Positions 50,836 through 59,544 of a stretch of DNA of 64,000 nucleotides are shown one piece after another. A program made the position numbers and the translations under genes. The stretch spans positions 3,906,001 to 3,970,000 of the forward strand of contig NZ_CP025030.1 of NCBI RefSeq assembly GCF_002812705.1. Reading direction: 5' to 3'. How positions within the stretch are numbered: the stretch's first letter is position 1; every line of letters begins with the position of its first letter. The notes below the pieces were generated by a model. It did not search any database. It saw only the letters and a list, made by a program, of their open reading frames with translations, and was not told the origin of the DNA. The DNA is from Achromobacter spanius (lineage in GTDB: Bacteria > Pseudomonadota > Gammaproteobacteria > Burkholderiales > Burkholderiaceae_B).

Positions 50836-51658
50836 AATCAATCCCCTGGTCAGCCTGCGCGATGTGCATCTGGCGTTTGGCGACACCGAGGTGCTCAAGG
50901 GCATCGACGTCGAGGTCCGGCAGGGCCAGGCGGTGTCCATCATCGGCCCATCCGGGTCGGGCAAGTCGACCATTCTGCGATGCATCACCGGGCTGCTGCG
51001 CCCTCAGCGCGGCGCCATCGAGGTGGGCGGCGTGCGCGTTGACGGCTTGAAGACGGAGTCCGACTTCATCGCGCTGAGAAAGCGCGTGGGCTTCGTGTTC
51101 CAGCAGTACAACCTGTTCCCGCACCTGACCGTGCTGGAGAACCTGGTGATCTCACCGGTGAAGGTGGGCGGGCAGCCGCGCGCACAGGCCGAGGCGCGCG
51201 CGCGCGAGCTGTTGGCCAAGGTCAGGATGGAGCACAAGGAACGCGCCTATCCCGGCGAACTGTCGGGCGGCCAGCAGCAGCGCGTGGCGATTGCGCGCGC
51301 CCTGGCCTTGCAGCCTGAACTGATCCTGTTCGACGAGGTGACGTCCGCGCTGGACCCCGAGATGGTCGGCGAGGTGCTGACCGTGATCCGCGACCTGGTG
51401 CAGGACGGTCTGACTTGCATGCTGGTCACGCATGAGATGCGCTTTGCCGAAGAGGTGAGCGATACGGTGTACTTCACCGAGGCCGGACGCATCGTCGAGG
51501 CCGGCCCGCCATCGCGCATCTTCGACGCGCCACACAGCCCGCGCACCCGCGCGTTCCTGCAACGCTCGTCCGGCGCATCACATGCACGCCGATCGGCGCG
51601 CGCGGCCGCGCCGGAGCCGGTTGCGGCGCCGTTCGCCGGCCAGGAGGTGTACGCATGA
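50822..51658 (+). CDS. Polar amino-acid ABC transporter ATP-binding subunit
   Basis: 278 residues of the GlnQ/HisP type: Walker A GPSGSGKST, Q-loop FQQYNLFPHLTVLENL, signature LSGGQQQRVAIARAL, Walker B LILFDEVTSALDPE and H-loop LVTHEM. An extra C-terminal tail of about 30 residues (SSGASHARRSARAAAPEP) exceeds the usual ~245-residue length. Start ATG 50822 overlaps the permease; the stop overlaps the lyase start (ATGA, 51655). Confidence 0.93.
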   Translation: MTTHEINPLVSLRDVHLAFGDTEVLKGIDVEVRQGQAVSIIGPSGSGKSTILRCITGLLRPQRGAIEVGGVRVDGLKTESDFIALRKRVGFVFQQYNLFPHLTVLENLVISPVKVGGQPRAQAEARARELLAKVRMEHKERAYPGELSGGQQQRVAIARALALQPELILFDEVTSALDPEMVGEVLTVIRDLVQDGLTCMLVTHEMRFAEEVSDTVYFTEAGRIVEAGPPSRIFDAPHSPRTRAFLQRSSGASHARRSARAAAPEPVAAPFAGQEVYA

Positions 51659-52869
51659 GCCTCGACCACACGCATGTGCAGACCCGCCTGGTACACGCCG
51701 GGTCGCCCGAATTGAAGAACGGCGCCGGCCCGGTGAACGTGCCCGTGGTGCGCACCAGTACCGTACGCTTTGCCGACACCGCCACGCAGGCTGCCCTGAA
51801 CACCTTGCGCGCCTCGGGCGACCGTGTCGCGACCTATGGCCGGCACGGCCTGGACACGCACCAGGCGCTGGAGGCCGCCGTCACGTCGCTGGAAGGCGGC
51901 TATCGGACCGTGTTGGCGCCGTCGGGCCTGGCGGCGATCACGCTGGTGCTGTTGGCCACGCTGGGGCCGGGCGACCACGCGTTGGTGGCCGACAGTGTGT
52001 ATTCCCCAGTGCGCAAGGTCGACAAGTCCTTGCTGCGGCGCTATGGCATCGAGCTTGAGTACTTTTCACCGGCGCGGGACGCGCTGGAGCGCCTGATCCG
52101 GCCGAACACGCGCCTGCTGTACCTGGAGTCGCCCAGTTCCTTGCTGTTTGAAGTGCTGGACTTGCCCGCGCTGGCGGCAACGGCGCGCCGCCACGGTGTA
52201 TTGGTCGCCGCCGACAACACCTGGAGCGGCGGCCTGTACTACCAGCCCTTGGCGCTGGGCGCGAATATCTCGATCCAGGCTGCAACCAAGTACTTGGCGG
52301 GCCATTCGGACGTGATGATGGGCGTGGTCACCGTGGACAGCGCGCCGCTTGCGCAAAAGATCGGCCAGACCTATGACGCGCTAGGCTTGTCGGTGGGCGC
52401 GGACGACGCCTATCTGACGCTGCGCGGCCTGCGCACGCTGGACGTGCGCCTGGCGCGCCATCAAGAGAACGCGCTTGCCGTGGCGCGCTACCTGACGTGG
52501 CACGAGGAGGTGGCGCGCGTCTTCCATCCCGCGCTGGAGCTAGACCCCGGCCATGCGTTGTGGCGGCGTGATTTCAGTGGCGCAAGCGGCCTGGTGTCGT
52601 TCGCCTTCGGCAATCCTGACCCGACGGCGGCATCACGATTCATTGACGCGCTGCGCTACTTTTCGATCGGCGCATCCTGGGGCGGCTACGAGAGCCTGGC
52701 GCTAGAGGCCGCGCCTGAACGCCTGGCGGAACACAGTATCTGGCGGCAAGGTCCGGGCCAGCAATCGGTGGTGCGTTTGCATATCGGCCTGGAGCATCCG
52801 CAAGACCTGATCGACGACCTTGAACACGCCTTCGCCGTCACACGCGATGCCTTGCGTCGCAGCGCCTGA
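51655..52869 (+). CDS. metC: Cystathionine beta-lyase-like PLP enzyme
   Basis: 404 residues of the Cys/Met metabolism family in the MetC branch: TRLVHAGSP, YGRHGLDTHQALEAAVTSLEGG, VLAPSGLAAITLVLLA, the PLP Asp in VAADNTWSGGLYYQPL, the Schiff-base Lys in QAATKYLAGHSDVMMGVV and FSIGASWGGYESLA. It breaks C-S bonds of cystathionine, cystine or similar amino acids to give a thiol, ammonia and pyruvate. Being the last gene of the transport operon suggests that it acts on the imported compound rather than in methionine synthesis. Confidence 0.88.
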   Translation: MSLDHTHVQTRLVHAGSPELKNGAGPVNVPVVRTSTVRFADTATQAALNTLRASGDRVATYGRHGLDTHQALEAAVTSLEGGYRTVLAPSGLAAITLVLLATLGPGDHALVADSVYSPVRKVDKSLLRRYGIELEYFSPARDALERLIRPNTRLLYLESPSSLLFEVLDLPALAATARRHGVLVAADNTWSGGLYYQPLALGANISIQAATKYLAGHSDVMMGVVTVDSAPLAQKIGQTYDALGLSVGADDAYLTLRGLRTLDVRLARHQENALAVARYLTWHEEVARVFHPALELDPGHALWRRDFSGASGLVSFAFGNPDPTAASRFIDALRYFSIGASWGGYESLALEAAPERLAEHSIWRQGPGQQSVVRLHIGLEHPQDLIDDLEHAFAVTRDALRRSA

Positions 52870-52990
52870 AGCATATGCAAATAAGCCGCGCGCTTTAGGG
52901 TTTCTGGCTATGTAGAAGCAATTACAACCTCTTTGTTTGTTGGGAGACATCAACACTAGAATTTGCCCTGTTCCATGTGGGTGGCAGGAC

Positions 52991-53341
52991 ATGACTTTAT
53001 TGCTTTCGATCGACTCGGTGCAGCTTTCCTTTCTGTCGCGCCAGGCCGACGCGGTGCGTGACTTCTATCAACGCGTCATCGGCCTGGACGAAGTGCCCGG
53101 CGCCGATGACAAGCGCCTGCTGTTTGCCTTGGGGGAAGCGACCTTGTCGCTATCGCCCGTGGATGAAGTCAATCGGGGTGTCAAACCCGATTACCTGGCC
53201 ATCAAGACACCCGCCTATGACGAGATCCTGACGCGCCTGCGCCATGCCGGGCACTATCCGGTCTGTTCCTTGTCCGATGCGTCGCCGCGCGTCATGTACG
53301 TCAAGGATCCGTCCGGCAACCAACTGGCCTTTCTGGGCTGA
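52991..53341 (+). CDS. VOC (glyoxalase-fold) family protein
   Basis: 116 residues from ATG 52991 with AGGAC just upstream; a start at 52937 is unlikely. One betaalphabetabetabeta pair with a further half: VQLSFLSRQADAVRDFYQRVIGL, LLFALGEATLSLSPVDEV, DYLAIKTPAYDEILTRLRHAGHYP, VMYVKDPSGNQLAFLG. The D-P-x-G-N motif near the end is typical. No catalytic set of metal residues is complete within one chain, so it may be a dimeric enzyme or a binding protein. It ends 9 bp before the CysB-like gene. Confidence 0.85.
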   Translation: MTLLLSIDSVQLSFLSRQADAVRDFYQRVIGLDEVPGADDKRLLFALGEATLSLSPVDEVNRGVKPDYLAIKTPAYDEILTRLRHAGHYPVCSLSDASPRVMYVKDPSGNQLAFLG

Positions 53342-53350
53342 AGGCGCTCG

Positions 53351-54280
53351 ATGAATTTCCAACAACTGCGCTCCGTGCGCGAAGCCGTGCGACAGGATTT
53401 CAACCTGACGGACGTCTCAGAAAGCCTGCACACGTCGCAACCCGGTGTCAGCCGCCAGATCCGCGAGCTGGAGGAAGAGGTGGGCGTGGACATCTTCGTG
53501 CGCTCCGGCAAGCGCCTGATCGGCCTGACCCCGCCCGGCGAATTGATCCTGCCGCTGGTGGAACAGATACTGCAATGCGCCGACAACATCCGGCATGCGG
53601 GCGCCGAGTACGCCGACAGCCGCCAGGGGGTGCTGTCTATCGCGGCCACGCATTCCCAGGCGCGCTACGCCTTGCCGCCCGTCATCAAGGAGTTCCGCCA
53701 GCGCTATCCGGACGTGGTGCTGCATCTGCACCAAGGCTCGCCCAAGCAGGTGTCCGAAATGCTGCTCGAGGGCGAGGCCGACATCGGCGTGGCGACCGAA
53801 GCCGTGGCGGACTATCCGGGCTTGGTGAACCTGCCTTGCTACCGATGGAGCCACAGCATCATCGTGCCGCGCGGGCATCCGCTGGAGGGCATGCACGACG
53901 GCGTCAGCCTGTCGAAACTGTCGCGGTATCCCATCATCACCTACGGCAGGGGCTACACGGGCCGCGCGCATATCGATGAGGCATTCGCTCGGGCCGGCAT
54001 CACGCCGGACATCGTCATGACCGCCATGGACGCCGACGTCATCAAGACCTATGTCGAGCTTGAACTGGGCGTGGGCATCGTCGCCGCCGTGGCCTGGGAC
54101 CCCGAGCGCGACACGCGCCTGAGCGCCATTGATGCGCGCCACCTGTTCGAGATCAACCTGACCCGCCTGGCCATCCGCCGAGGTGCGTGGCTGCGCGGCT
54201 ATGCGTTTCATTTCATAGAGATGTTCGTGCCGACGCTGACGCGCGACGTGGTTGAAACGGAGTTGAAGGGCGCGGGCTGA
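53351..54280 (+). CDS. CysB/Cbl-type LysR regulator
   Basis: 309 residues, closer to CysB than to generic LysR proteins: MNFQQLRSVREAVRQDFNLTDVSESLHTSQPGVSRQIRELEEEVGVDIFVRSGKRLIGLTPPG in the DNA-binding half, SIAATHSQARYALPPVIKEFRQRYP, QVSEMLLEGEADIGVATEA, and the late TAMDADVIKTYVELELGVGIVAA. CysB senses O- or N-acetylserine and sulfur supply. Here it sits between the C-S lyase operon and the dioxygenase-rhodanese fusion and probably ties both to sulfur status. Confidence 0.92.
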   Translation: MNFQQLRSVREAVRQDFNLTDVSESLHTSQPGVSRQIRELEEEVGVDIFVRSGKRLIGLTPPGELILPLVEQILQCADNIRHAGAEYADSRQGVLSIAATHSQARYALPPVIKEFRQRYPDVVLHLHQGSPKQVSEMLLEGEADIGVATEAVADYPGLVNLPCYRWSHSIIVPRGHPLEGMHDGVSLSKLSRYPIITYGRGYTGRAHIDEAFARAGITPDIVMTAMDADVIKTYVELELGVGIVAAVAWDPERDTRLSAIDARHLFEINLTRLAIRRGAWLRGYAFHFIEMFVPTLTRDVVETELKGAG

Positions 54281-54421
54281 CTGGCCGGCGATAGAAATCG
54301 TCTGAGTAGGCGCGCTCATCGCCACCACTGCGCGCATATCCATAGACGCATTTCTACGTTGTCCGGCGTGAGGCGCCCACGTAGCCTGGGTCTTTCTATT
54401 CTTAAAAGCCCAGGTCATTCC

Positions 54422-56677
54422 ATGAGTCTCTCTATCCAAGCGGCCCCGCCGGTGATCAGCAAACCCAGCAAACCCAGCCAACACAGCAAACCCAGCCAAC
54501 ACAGCAAGCACAGCGAACGCGCCCAGGCCGTGCGCGCCTTTATCGCCCAGGTTCGAAAGTGGATTCCCGACGCGGCGCACGCCACGCCGCAAGCGCTGAC
54601 CCAGGTGGCGGCGTTGCTCGAGGCGCTGGGCCTGCGGCGCGACCTGTTTCCCGCCGAGGCGTTCGCCCTGGTGCCGGAACGTCCTGCTTCGCTCTACCGC
54701 CTGGCCGAAGATATCGACGGCGGCTATGCGTTGTATTTATCGCTGGGCGGCCCCGGCAAGGCGCAGCCGCCGCATGATCACACCACCTGGGCGATCATCG
54801 CGGGCGTTCACGGCACGGAACGCAACGAGGTGTATGCCCGCGCGGCTACCGAAGACCCCTTGCGCGATACGCTGACGCACGTGCGCCGCGTGGATGTGGG
54901 GCCGGGCGCGTCCATCGTGCTGGGGCCCGATGATGTGCATACCATTGAACTGGTGGGCGACGAAGCGGGCGCGCATCTGCACTTTTACGGCCTGGCGCTG
55001 GATCGCCTGCATGGCCGCGTGGTGTTCGAGAGCATCGCGGGCGGTACCTATCGCACGTTTTCGCCGCCGGCCGCCATCTACCATGCGCGCGTGTCGGCCA
55101 GCATCTTGCAGGACGCGCTGCGCGGCGATGAAGAAATTGCCGTGCTGGACGTGCGCGAAGCGGGCCGTTATGCCCGCCGCCATCTGCTGGCTGCCGTGCC
55201 CGCGCCGCTATGGCGGCTTGAGCTGTTGGCCGATAGGCTGGTGCCGCGCCGCGACACGCGCATCGTGCTGGTGGATGACGACGAGTCGCTGGCGCACCAG
55301 GCGGCCGCCAAGCTGACCCGGCTGGGGTGGACCGATGTGACGGTCCTGGAAGGTGGCACCGACGGATGGGCGCGCGCGGGCCTGGAGGTGTTTTCGGGAA
55401 CCAACGTGCCCAGCAAGGCGTTTGGTGAAGTCATCGAACACGAAAAGCACACGCCGTGGATCGACGTGGACGAGTTGCATGAGCGCGTTGCGCGCGGTGA
55501 CGACATTGTGGTGGTGGATAGCCGCACGCCCGAAGAATTCCACCACTTCACGCTGCCGTTCTCGCACAGCCTGCCGGGTGCCGAACTCGTCTATCGCATC
55601 CGCGAGCTGGCGCCGGACCCGAACACGTTCGTGGTGGTCAATTGCGCGGGCCGTACGCGCAGCATCGTGGGCGCGCAGACCTTGATCGACGCAGGGATTC
55701 CCAACCGGGTGGCGTCGCTGCGTAACGGGACCATGCAATGGCTGCTGTCCGGACGCGAACTGGCCTACGGCCGCAAGGCGGCGTTGCCCGAACCGGGCGA
55801 TGCGACTTTGAGCGCGGCGCGGCAACAGGCGCGTGATGTGGCGCAGCGCGCCGGTATCGGCTATGTGGACGCGGCGACCTTGCAGGCGTTCGAGGCGGAC
55901 CAGGGCACGCGCACGCTGTACAAGTTTGATGTGCGCACCCGCGAGGAATATGAAGGCGGCCACCTGGAAGGCTGGCGCTGGGCGCCGGGCGGCCAGTTGG
56001 TGCAGGCCACGGACGAGTATCTGGCGACCCGGCGTGCCCGCGTGGTGTTGGCGGATTGGGATGGCGTGCGCGCGCTGACCACTGGGGCCTGGTTGGCGCA
56101 GTTGGGGGCCGTGGAGGTCTATCTGTATCAGCCCGCGGCCTTCGCGCCTTTGCAAAGCGGTCCCGAGCCGCGTCGCGTGTTGCGCCATCGGCCGGACGTC
56201 GCCCGCGTGCGGCCCTTGGCACTGCGCGCGGCGCTGGACGCGGGCCAGGCCGTCGTGTTCGACGTGGAGTCGCGCGTGGCCTATGAGCGTGGACATGTGC
56301 CGCACGCACGCTTCGCGGCGCCTGACCGGCTGACGGAATTCCTGCCGTCCGACGAGGGCCGCAGCGTGGTGCTGACGTCTTCCGACGGGGTGCTGGCCGG
56401 TGTTGTGGCCGCTGAACTGGCCTGGCGCGGTGTTCGGCGGGTGCAGGTTCTGTTGGGCGGAACGCGGGCGTGGAAAGAAGCTGGCCTGGATCTGGATACC
56501 GGCGCGTCAGGCGTATTGACCAGCGACGACGATCAAAGCATCAGCCCCTATCTGTTTGATGATTTGGCGGCGCGTGATGAAGGATTTCGGGAATACCTGG
56601 ACTGGGAACTGGGGTTGGTTGCGCAACTGGAGCGCGACGGTGGCGAGCAAATTCGCCTGATCCCGGCGCCGCAATAA
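54422..56677 (+). CDS. Fusion of thiol-dioxygenase-like cupin and four rhodanese domains
   Basis: 751 residues from ATG 54422. Residues ~12-33 are a Ser/Lys/Pro/His repeat linker. A cupin follows with H118-D-H120 in PPHDHTTWAIIAGVHGTERNEVY and H187 in LHFYG, the three-His iron set of cysteine and 3-mercaptopropionate dioxygenases. Then four rhodanese domains: about 230-330 (no Cys, VDDDES), 345-445 (active, C408 in NCAGRTRS), 475-585 (ADWDGV, no Cys) and 610-710 (TSSDGV, no Cys). So one active and three non-catalytic rhodanese units. It could oxidise a thiol or persulfide and handle sulfane sulfur in one chain. The regulator just upstream is CysB-like. Confidence 0.85.
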   Translation: MSLSIQAAPPVISKPSKPSQHSKPSQHSKHSERAQAVRAFIAQVRKWIPDAAHATPQALTQVAALLEALGLRRDLFPAEAFALVPERPASLYRLAEDIDGGYALYLSLGGPGKAQPPHDHTTWAIIAGVHGTERNEVYARAATEDPLRDTLTHVRRVDVGPGASIVLGPDDVHTIELVGDEAGAHLHFYGLALDRLHGRVVFESIAGGTYRTFSPPAAIYHARVSASILQDALRGDEEIAVLDVREAGRYARRHLLAAVPAPLWRLELLADRLVPRRDTRIVLVDDDESLAHQAAAKLTRLGWTDVTVLEGGTDGWARAGLEVFSGTNVPSKAFGEVIEHEKHTPWIDVDELHERVARGDDIVVVDSRTPEEFHHFTLPFSHSLPGAELVYRIRELAPDPNTFVVVNCAGRTRSIVGAQTLIDAGIPNRVASLRNGTMQWLLSGRELAYGRKAALPEPGDATLSAARQQARDVAQRAGIGYVDAATLQAFEADQGTRTLYKFDVRTREEYEGGHLEGWRWAPGGQLVQATDEYLATRRARVVLADWDGVRALTTGAWLAQLGAVEVYLYQPAAFAPLQSGPEPRRVLRHRPDVARVRPLALRAALDAGQAVVFDVESRVAYERGHVPHARFAAPDRLTEFLPSDEGRSVVLTSSDGVLAGVVAAELAWRGVRRVQVLLGGTRAWKEAGLDLDTGASGVLTSDDDQSISPYLFDDLAARDEGFREYLDWELGLVAQLERDGGEQIRLIPAPQ
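54457..54514 (+). repeat. Coding micro-repeat in the fusion's N-terminus
   Basis: CAGCAAACC-type 9-bp units and an 18-bp CAGCAAACCCAGCCAACA unit alternate, encoding SKPSKPSQHSKPSQHSKHS. The result is a flexible, basic, His-containing linker before the cupin. The repeat may vary in length between strains. Confidence 0.8.
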
Positions 56678-56685
56678 AGGCACGA

Positions 56686-56729
56686 GGTACGCCCCGCCAA
56701 CCCGGGCGAGGGGGGCAGCGGGGCGTACC
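56686..56729. terminator. Long-loop hairpin between convergent genes
   Basis: GGTACGCCCCGC (56686-56697) and GCGGGGCGTACC (56718-56729) are a perfect 12-bp inverted repeat with a 20-nt loop, nine bases past the fusion gene stop. No T-tract on either side. It could stop or stabilise transcripts from both convergent genes. Confidence 0.5.
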
Positions 56730-56773
56730 CATTCCAGGTCCGCGGCGCTTCTGGTCTGCCTCGCTTGGGGCTG

Positions 56774-57922
56774 TCAGGCCAATTCCAACCGGTTTCCACC
56801 CAGCGATTTTGCGCGGTACAAGGCACGGTCAGCGGCCGCCAGGCTATCGGCCAGCGGCGGCGCGTTGTGTTCAAACCGCGCCAGCCCGATGCTGACCGTG
56901 GCGCGGATGGCGCTGCGATCAACCTGTTCCGAATACGTGTCGGCAAAACGTTGCGCGACGGCTTCGCCCAGCGCCTGCGCGCGCCGCGCCTCGTCGCCCG
57001 TCAGCAGCGCGGCGAACTCTTCGCCGCCGATACGGGCCAACAGCACGCCCGGCCCGGCCACGTTCTGCGCGATGTCGGCAAACCCCTTGAGCACTTGGTC
57101 GCCCGCCTGATGCCCGTGTCGGTCATTGATGGATTTGAAGTGGTCCAGGTCAAACGCCAGCACGGCCACCGGCCCTTGGTTTGCATGGGCGTGTAACAGG
57201 CGCGTGCCTTCTTCGAAAAACCAGCGGCGGTTGCCCAGGCGCGTCAGGTAGTCGGTTTGCGATTCGCGCAGCAACTGGCCGTGCGCTTCTTCGCGCACCA
57301 GCTTGAGCAGCGCCATGGGCAGCAACACCGAATACAGCACGCCTTCGTACATGGTGATATTGCTGGATGCCAGTTGCACGGCGGGGCCGTACGCGCTGAC
57401 CAGCCAGGGCAGGATCAAGGCCCGGAAGGCATAGAACAGGGCATGGATGCCGGTGATGGCGACGACGAAGCGCCGGGGCGCCAGCGGCTTCAGTGGCGTG
57501 CAGCGCCACATTTCCCAGGCGGTCAGGGCCGCCACGGCGGCAATGGGCGCCGCGCTGACGTAGCTCCACATGATGCCTTGCCAGCGCGTGCCGGCCGCTG
57601 TCCACAGCAAGGCCGTCATGGCCAGCAACGCCGCCGAGGTCCAGCGATACTGCTTGCCGTTGAAGGCTGCGACGCCGTGCAGAACCAGCAGGTAGCCGCT
57701 AAGGATGATGAAGTTGCTTAGCCCAGGGCCGAGCGCCGCGGGCAGGTGGCCGCGCAACAGCACCACGGTACAGCCGGCGGCGATGGTGGTGAAGCCCACG
57801 GCCAGCAGTCCCAGTTCCTTGCCGCGCCGGGTGTTCGTCCGGTATTCCCAATAGAGCATCCCGGCGCTGGCAAGCAGCGTCCCGATGACGAGTAGGTAAA
57901 GCGTGTAGAGATCGACGTGCAT
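56774..57922 (-). CDS. Membrane diguanylate cyclase (GGDEF)
   Basis: 382 residues. The first ~200 residues hold six or so hydrophobic helices (LYLLVIGTLLASAGMLYWEY through LYSVLLPMALLKLV), a membrane sensor with no periplasmic domain. The catalytic half has DYLTRLGNRRWFFEE, LAFDLDHFKSINDRHGHQAGD, GGEEF near 299 and VSIGLARF. Active c-di-GMP synthesis is expected. The two GGDEF genes in the window differ in sensor: this one is multi-helix, the one at 27897 has a large periplasmic loop. Confidence 0.9.
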   Translation of the reverse strand: MHVDLYTLYLLVIGTLLASAGMLYWEYRTNTRRGKELGLLAVGFTTIAAGCTVVLLRGHLPAALGPGLSNFIILSGYLLVLHGVAAFNGKQYRWTSAALLAMTALLWTAAGTRWQGIMWSYVSAAPIAAVAALTAWEMWRCTPLKPLAPRRFVVAITGIHALFYAFRALILPWLVSAYGPAVQLASSNITMYEGVLYSVLLPMALLKLVREEAHGQLLRESQTDYLTRLGNRRWFFEEGTRLLHAHANQGPVAVLAFDLDHFKSINDRHGHQAGDQVLKGFADIAQNVAGPGVLLARIGGEEFAALLTGDEARRAQALGEAVAQRFADTYSEQVDRSAIRATVSIGLARFEHNAPPLADSLAAADRALYRAKSLGGNRLELA

Positions 57923-57997
57923 CCCGGCGGTATCAGCGTGGCGCCGACACGTGTTGCCGACAGCGGGATTTTACGGGGAAAACTGCCCCTTTATCTG

Positions 57998-59446
57998 TTA
58001 CAGGCCGGCGTGTTGCGTGGCTGCAAACAGGTCTTCGGTATGCACCATCAGCGCGCGCACCTGATGCAGCAGCGGGTACTGATTCAGCACGCCGGCCCAT
58101 TGCGGCGTCGTCAGCAATCCTTGCCAAACGGCCTCCAGCGTTTGTGGGTCGGCGGGTTCGCCGCGCGCCAGTTGGCTGGCGTAGGCAACGCTGGCTGGCG
58201 CTGACAGCAATTGCATGCGGCACGCGGCGTTCAGCAAGCGTGGCGCGTCGACGGGTTCGTCGGCGGGCGCGTCGCAGCAATAGAGCACGGCGCTTGCCAG
58301 GTCGGGGCCTTGTGTGGGCAAGGCGCTTAAGGAAGCGCCGCGCAGCGCGACGGTGCCTTGGTGCGACAGGAACGGGTAGATGACGTCGGCGTCCGCCTGC
58401 GCCAGCCGTTGCATGCCGCGCAGCAAACGGGGGAAGTCGGTACTGGCTGCGTCCACCGACGCCTTGGCCTCGACCAGCAGGCACACGTCCCAGGCGGGCT
58501 CGGCATCTGGCGGGCCGGCGCGGCGCAGCAGGGCGGCATCCCACTCGCTCTTGGCGCGGTCGGCCGAGCCGGGCAGTTCGGGCGGCACGTGCATCGAGGT
58601 CACCACGCGGTAGGTGTCGGGCCCCGGTGTCGTGCCTTGCGACCCTTCTGTAGAGGCAGCTGCAGAGGCTTCTGTATTGAGGCGGCGCGCCAAGGCCTCC
58701 AGCGCTTTCGCAGCCTGTGCCTCGACAGCCGCGCCACGCTGTTGCGCGGCTAGGCCTCGCGCCACCGCGCCCGGCGTGCCGGAGCGGGGACCATTGCGGC
58801 TCCATAGCGCTTGATATCGCTGCACCAGCGGGTCGCAGGCCAAGGCGTCCAGGCGGGACAGGTGTTCCAGGGCGGAGCCCTCGCGCAGCCGGGCCAGGCT
58901 GCGTGCCATGGCGGAATCGCTTGCCGCGTCGGGCAGCGCGTCGATCCGCTCGATGGCCTCGGACAGCGCCGCCCACGCCGATGCCGACGCGGCGGCTTGC
59001 AACGCGCCCAAGGCATCGCGCCGCGGGCCGGGCGGCATGCGTTGCAGTTTGGCGGGGTGGGCAACGGCGTTGACGGCCGCCACGACGTCACGCCGGTCGG
59101 GCTCGGCGCCCGCCGCCAGCGAGGCGTATTCGCGTACCTGCACGGCTTGGTGGCGCAGGACCATGGCCTGGATGGCGGGGTCGCCCTGGTTCTCACGCAT
59201 GGCTTCGCCGATCAGATGCGCCAGGGCGTCGATAAACGTCTGCTTGACGGTGGCGGGCGGCGTGTCTGAACGGGCCAGCGCCCGCCGCGCCTGGTCGATG
59301 GCCACGGCCAGCGTGCTGGTGCAATGGCGGTTGAGTGCAGCCGGCGCCGCGTCCAGCGCTGCTTCGGGGGTGTCCGGCACGCGAAAGCGGCGGGCGACGA
59401 TGCGTAGCGTTTCGTCCAGCAGGGCGGGGCGTGGCGGCAGGGGCAT
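57998..59446 (-). CDS. Cytoplasmic protein of unknown function with a nuclease-like ExK motif
   Basis: 482 residues from ATG 59446. The frame runs on to 60094, but that part is the shadow of the next gene. Ala/Arg-rich and helical for the first ~270 residues, then a Ser/Thr-rich hinge (TEASAAASTEGSQGTTPG) and a mixed alpha/beta part where YRVVTSMHVPPE, SEWDAALLRRAG and WDVCLLVEAKASVD follow one another. The D-x(n)-E-x-K spacing resembles a PD-(D/E)XK core. No signal or membrane segment. No family recognised with confidence. Confidence 0.6.
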   Translation of the reverse strand: MPLPPRPALLDETLRIVARRFRVPDTPEAALDAAPAALNRHCTSTLAVAIDQARRALARSDTPPATVKQTFIDALAHLIGEAMRENQGDPAIQAMVLRHQAVQVREYASLAAGAEPDRRDVVAAVNAVAHPAKLQRMPPGPRRDALGALQAAASASAWAALSEAIERIDALPDAASDSAMARSLARLREGSALEHLSRLDALACDPLVQRYQALWSRNGPRSGTPGAVARGLAAQQRGAAVEAQAAKALEALARRLNTEASAAASTEGSQGTTPGPDTYRVVTSMHVPPELPGSADRAKSEWDAALLRRAGPPDAEPAWDVCLLVEAKASVDAASTDFPRLLRGMQRLAQADADVIYPFLSHQGTVALRGASLSALPTQGPDLASAVLYCCDAPADEPVDAPRLLNAACRMQLLSAPASVAYASQLARGEPADPQTLEAVWQGLLTTPQWAGVLNQYPLLHQVRALMVHTEDLFAATQHAGL

Positions 59447-59544
59447 GGGGGGTACCGGCTTAGTCAGACTGTGGCGCCGTAAGCCTAGCCTGTTGCGGAC
59501 GTGGGCGCCAATACCGGCATGCCCACTGGCCCCCCGCAGCGTCC

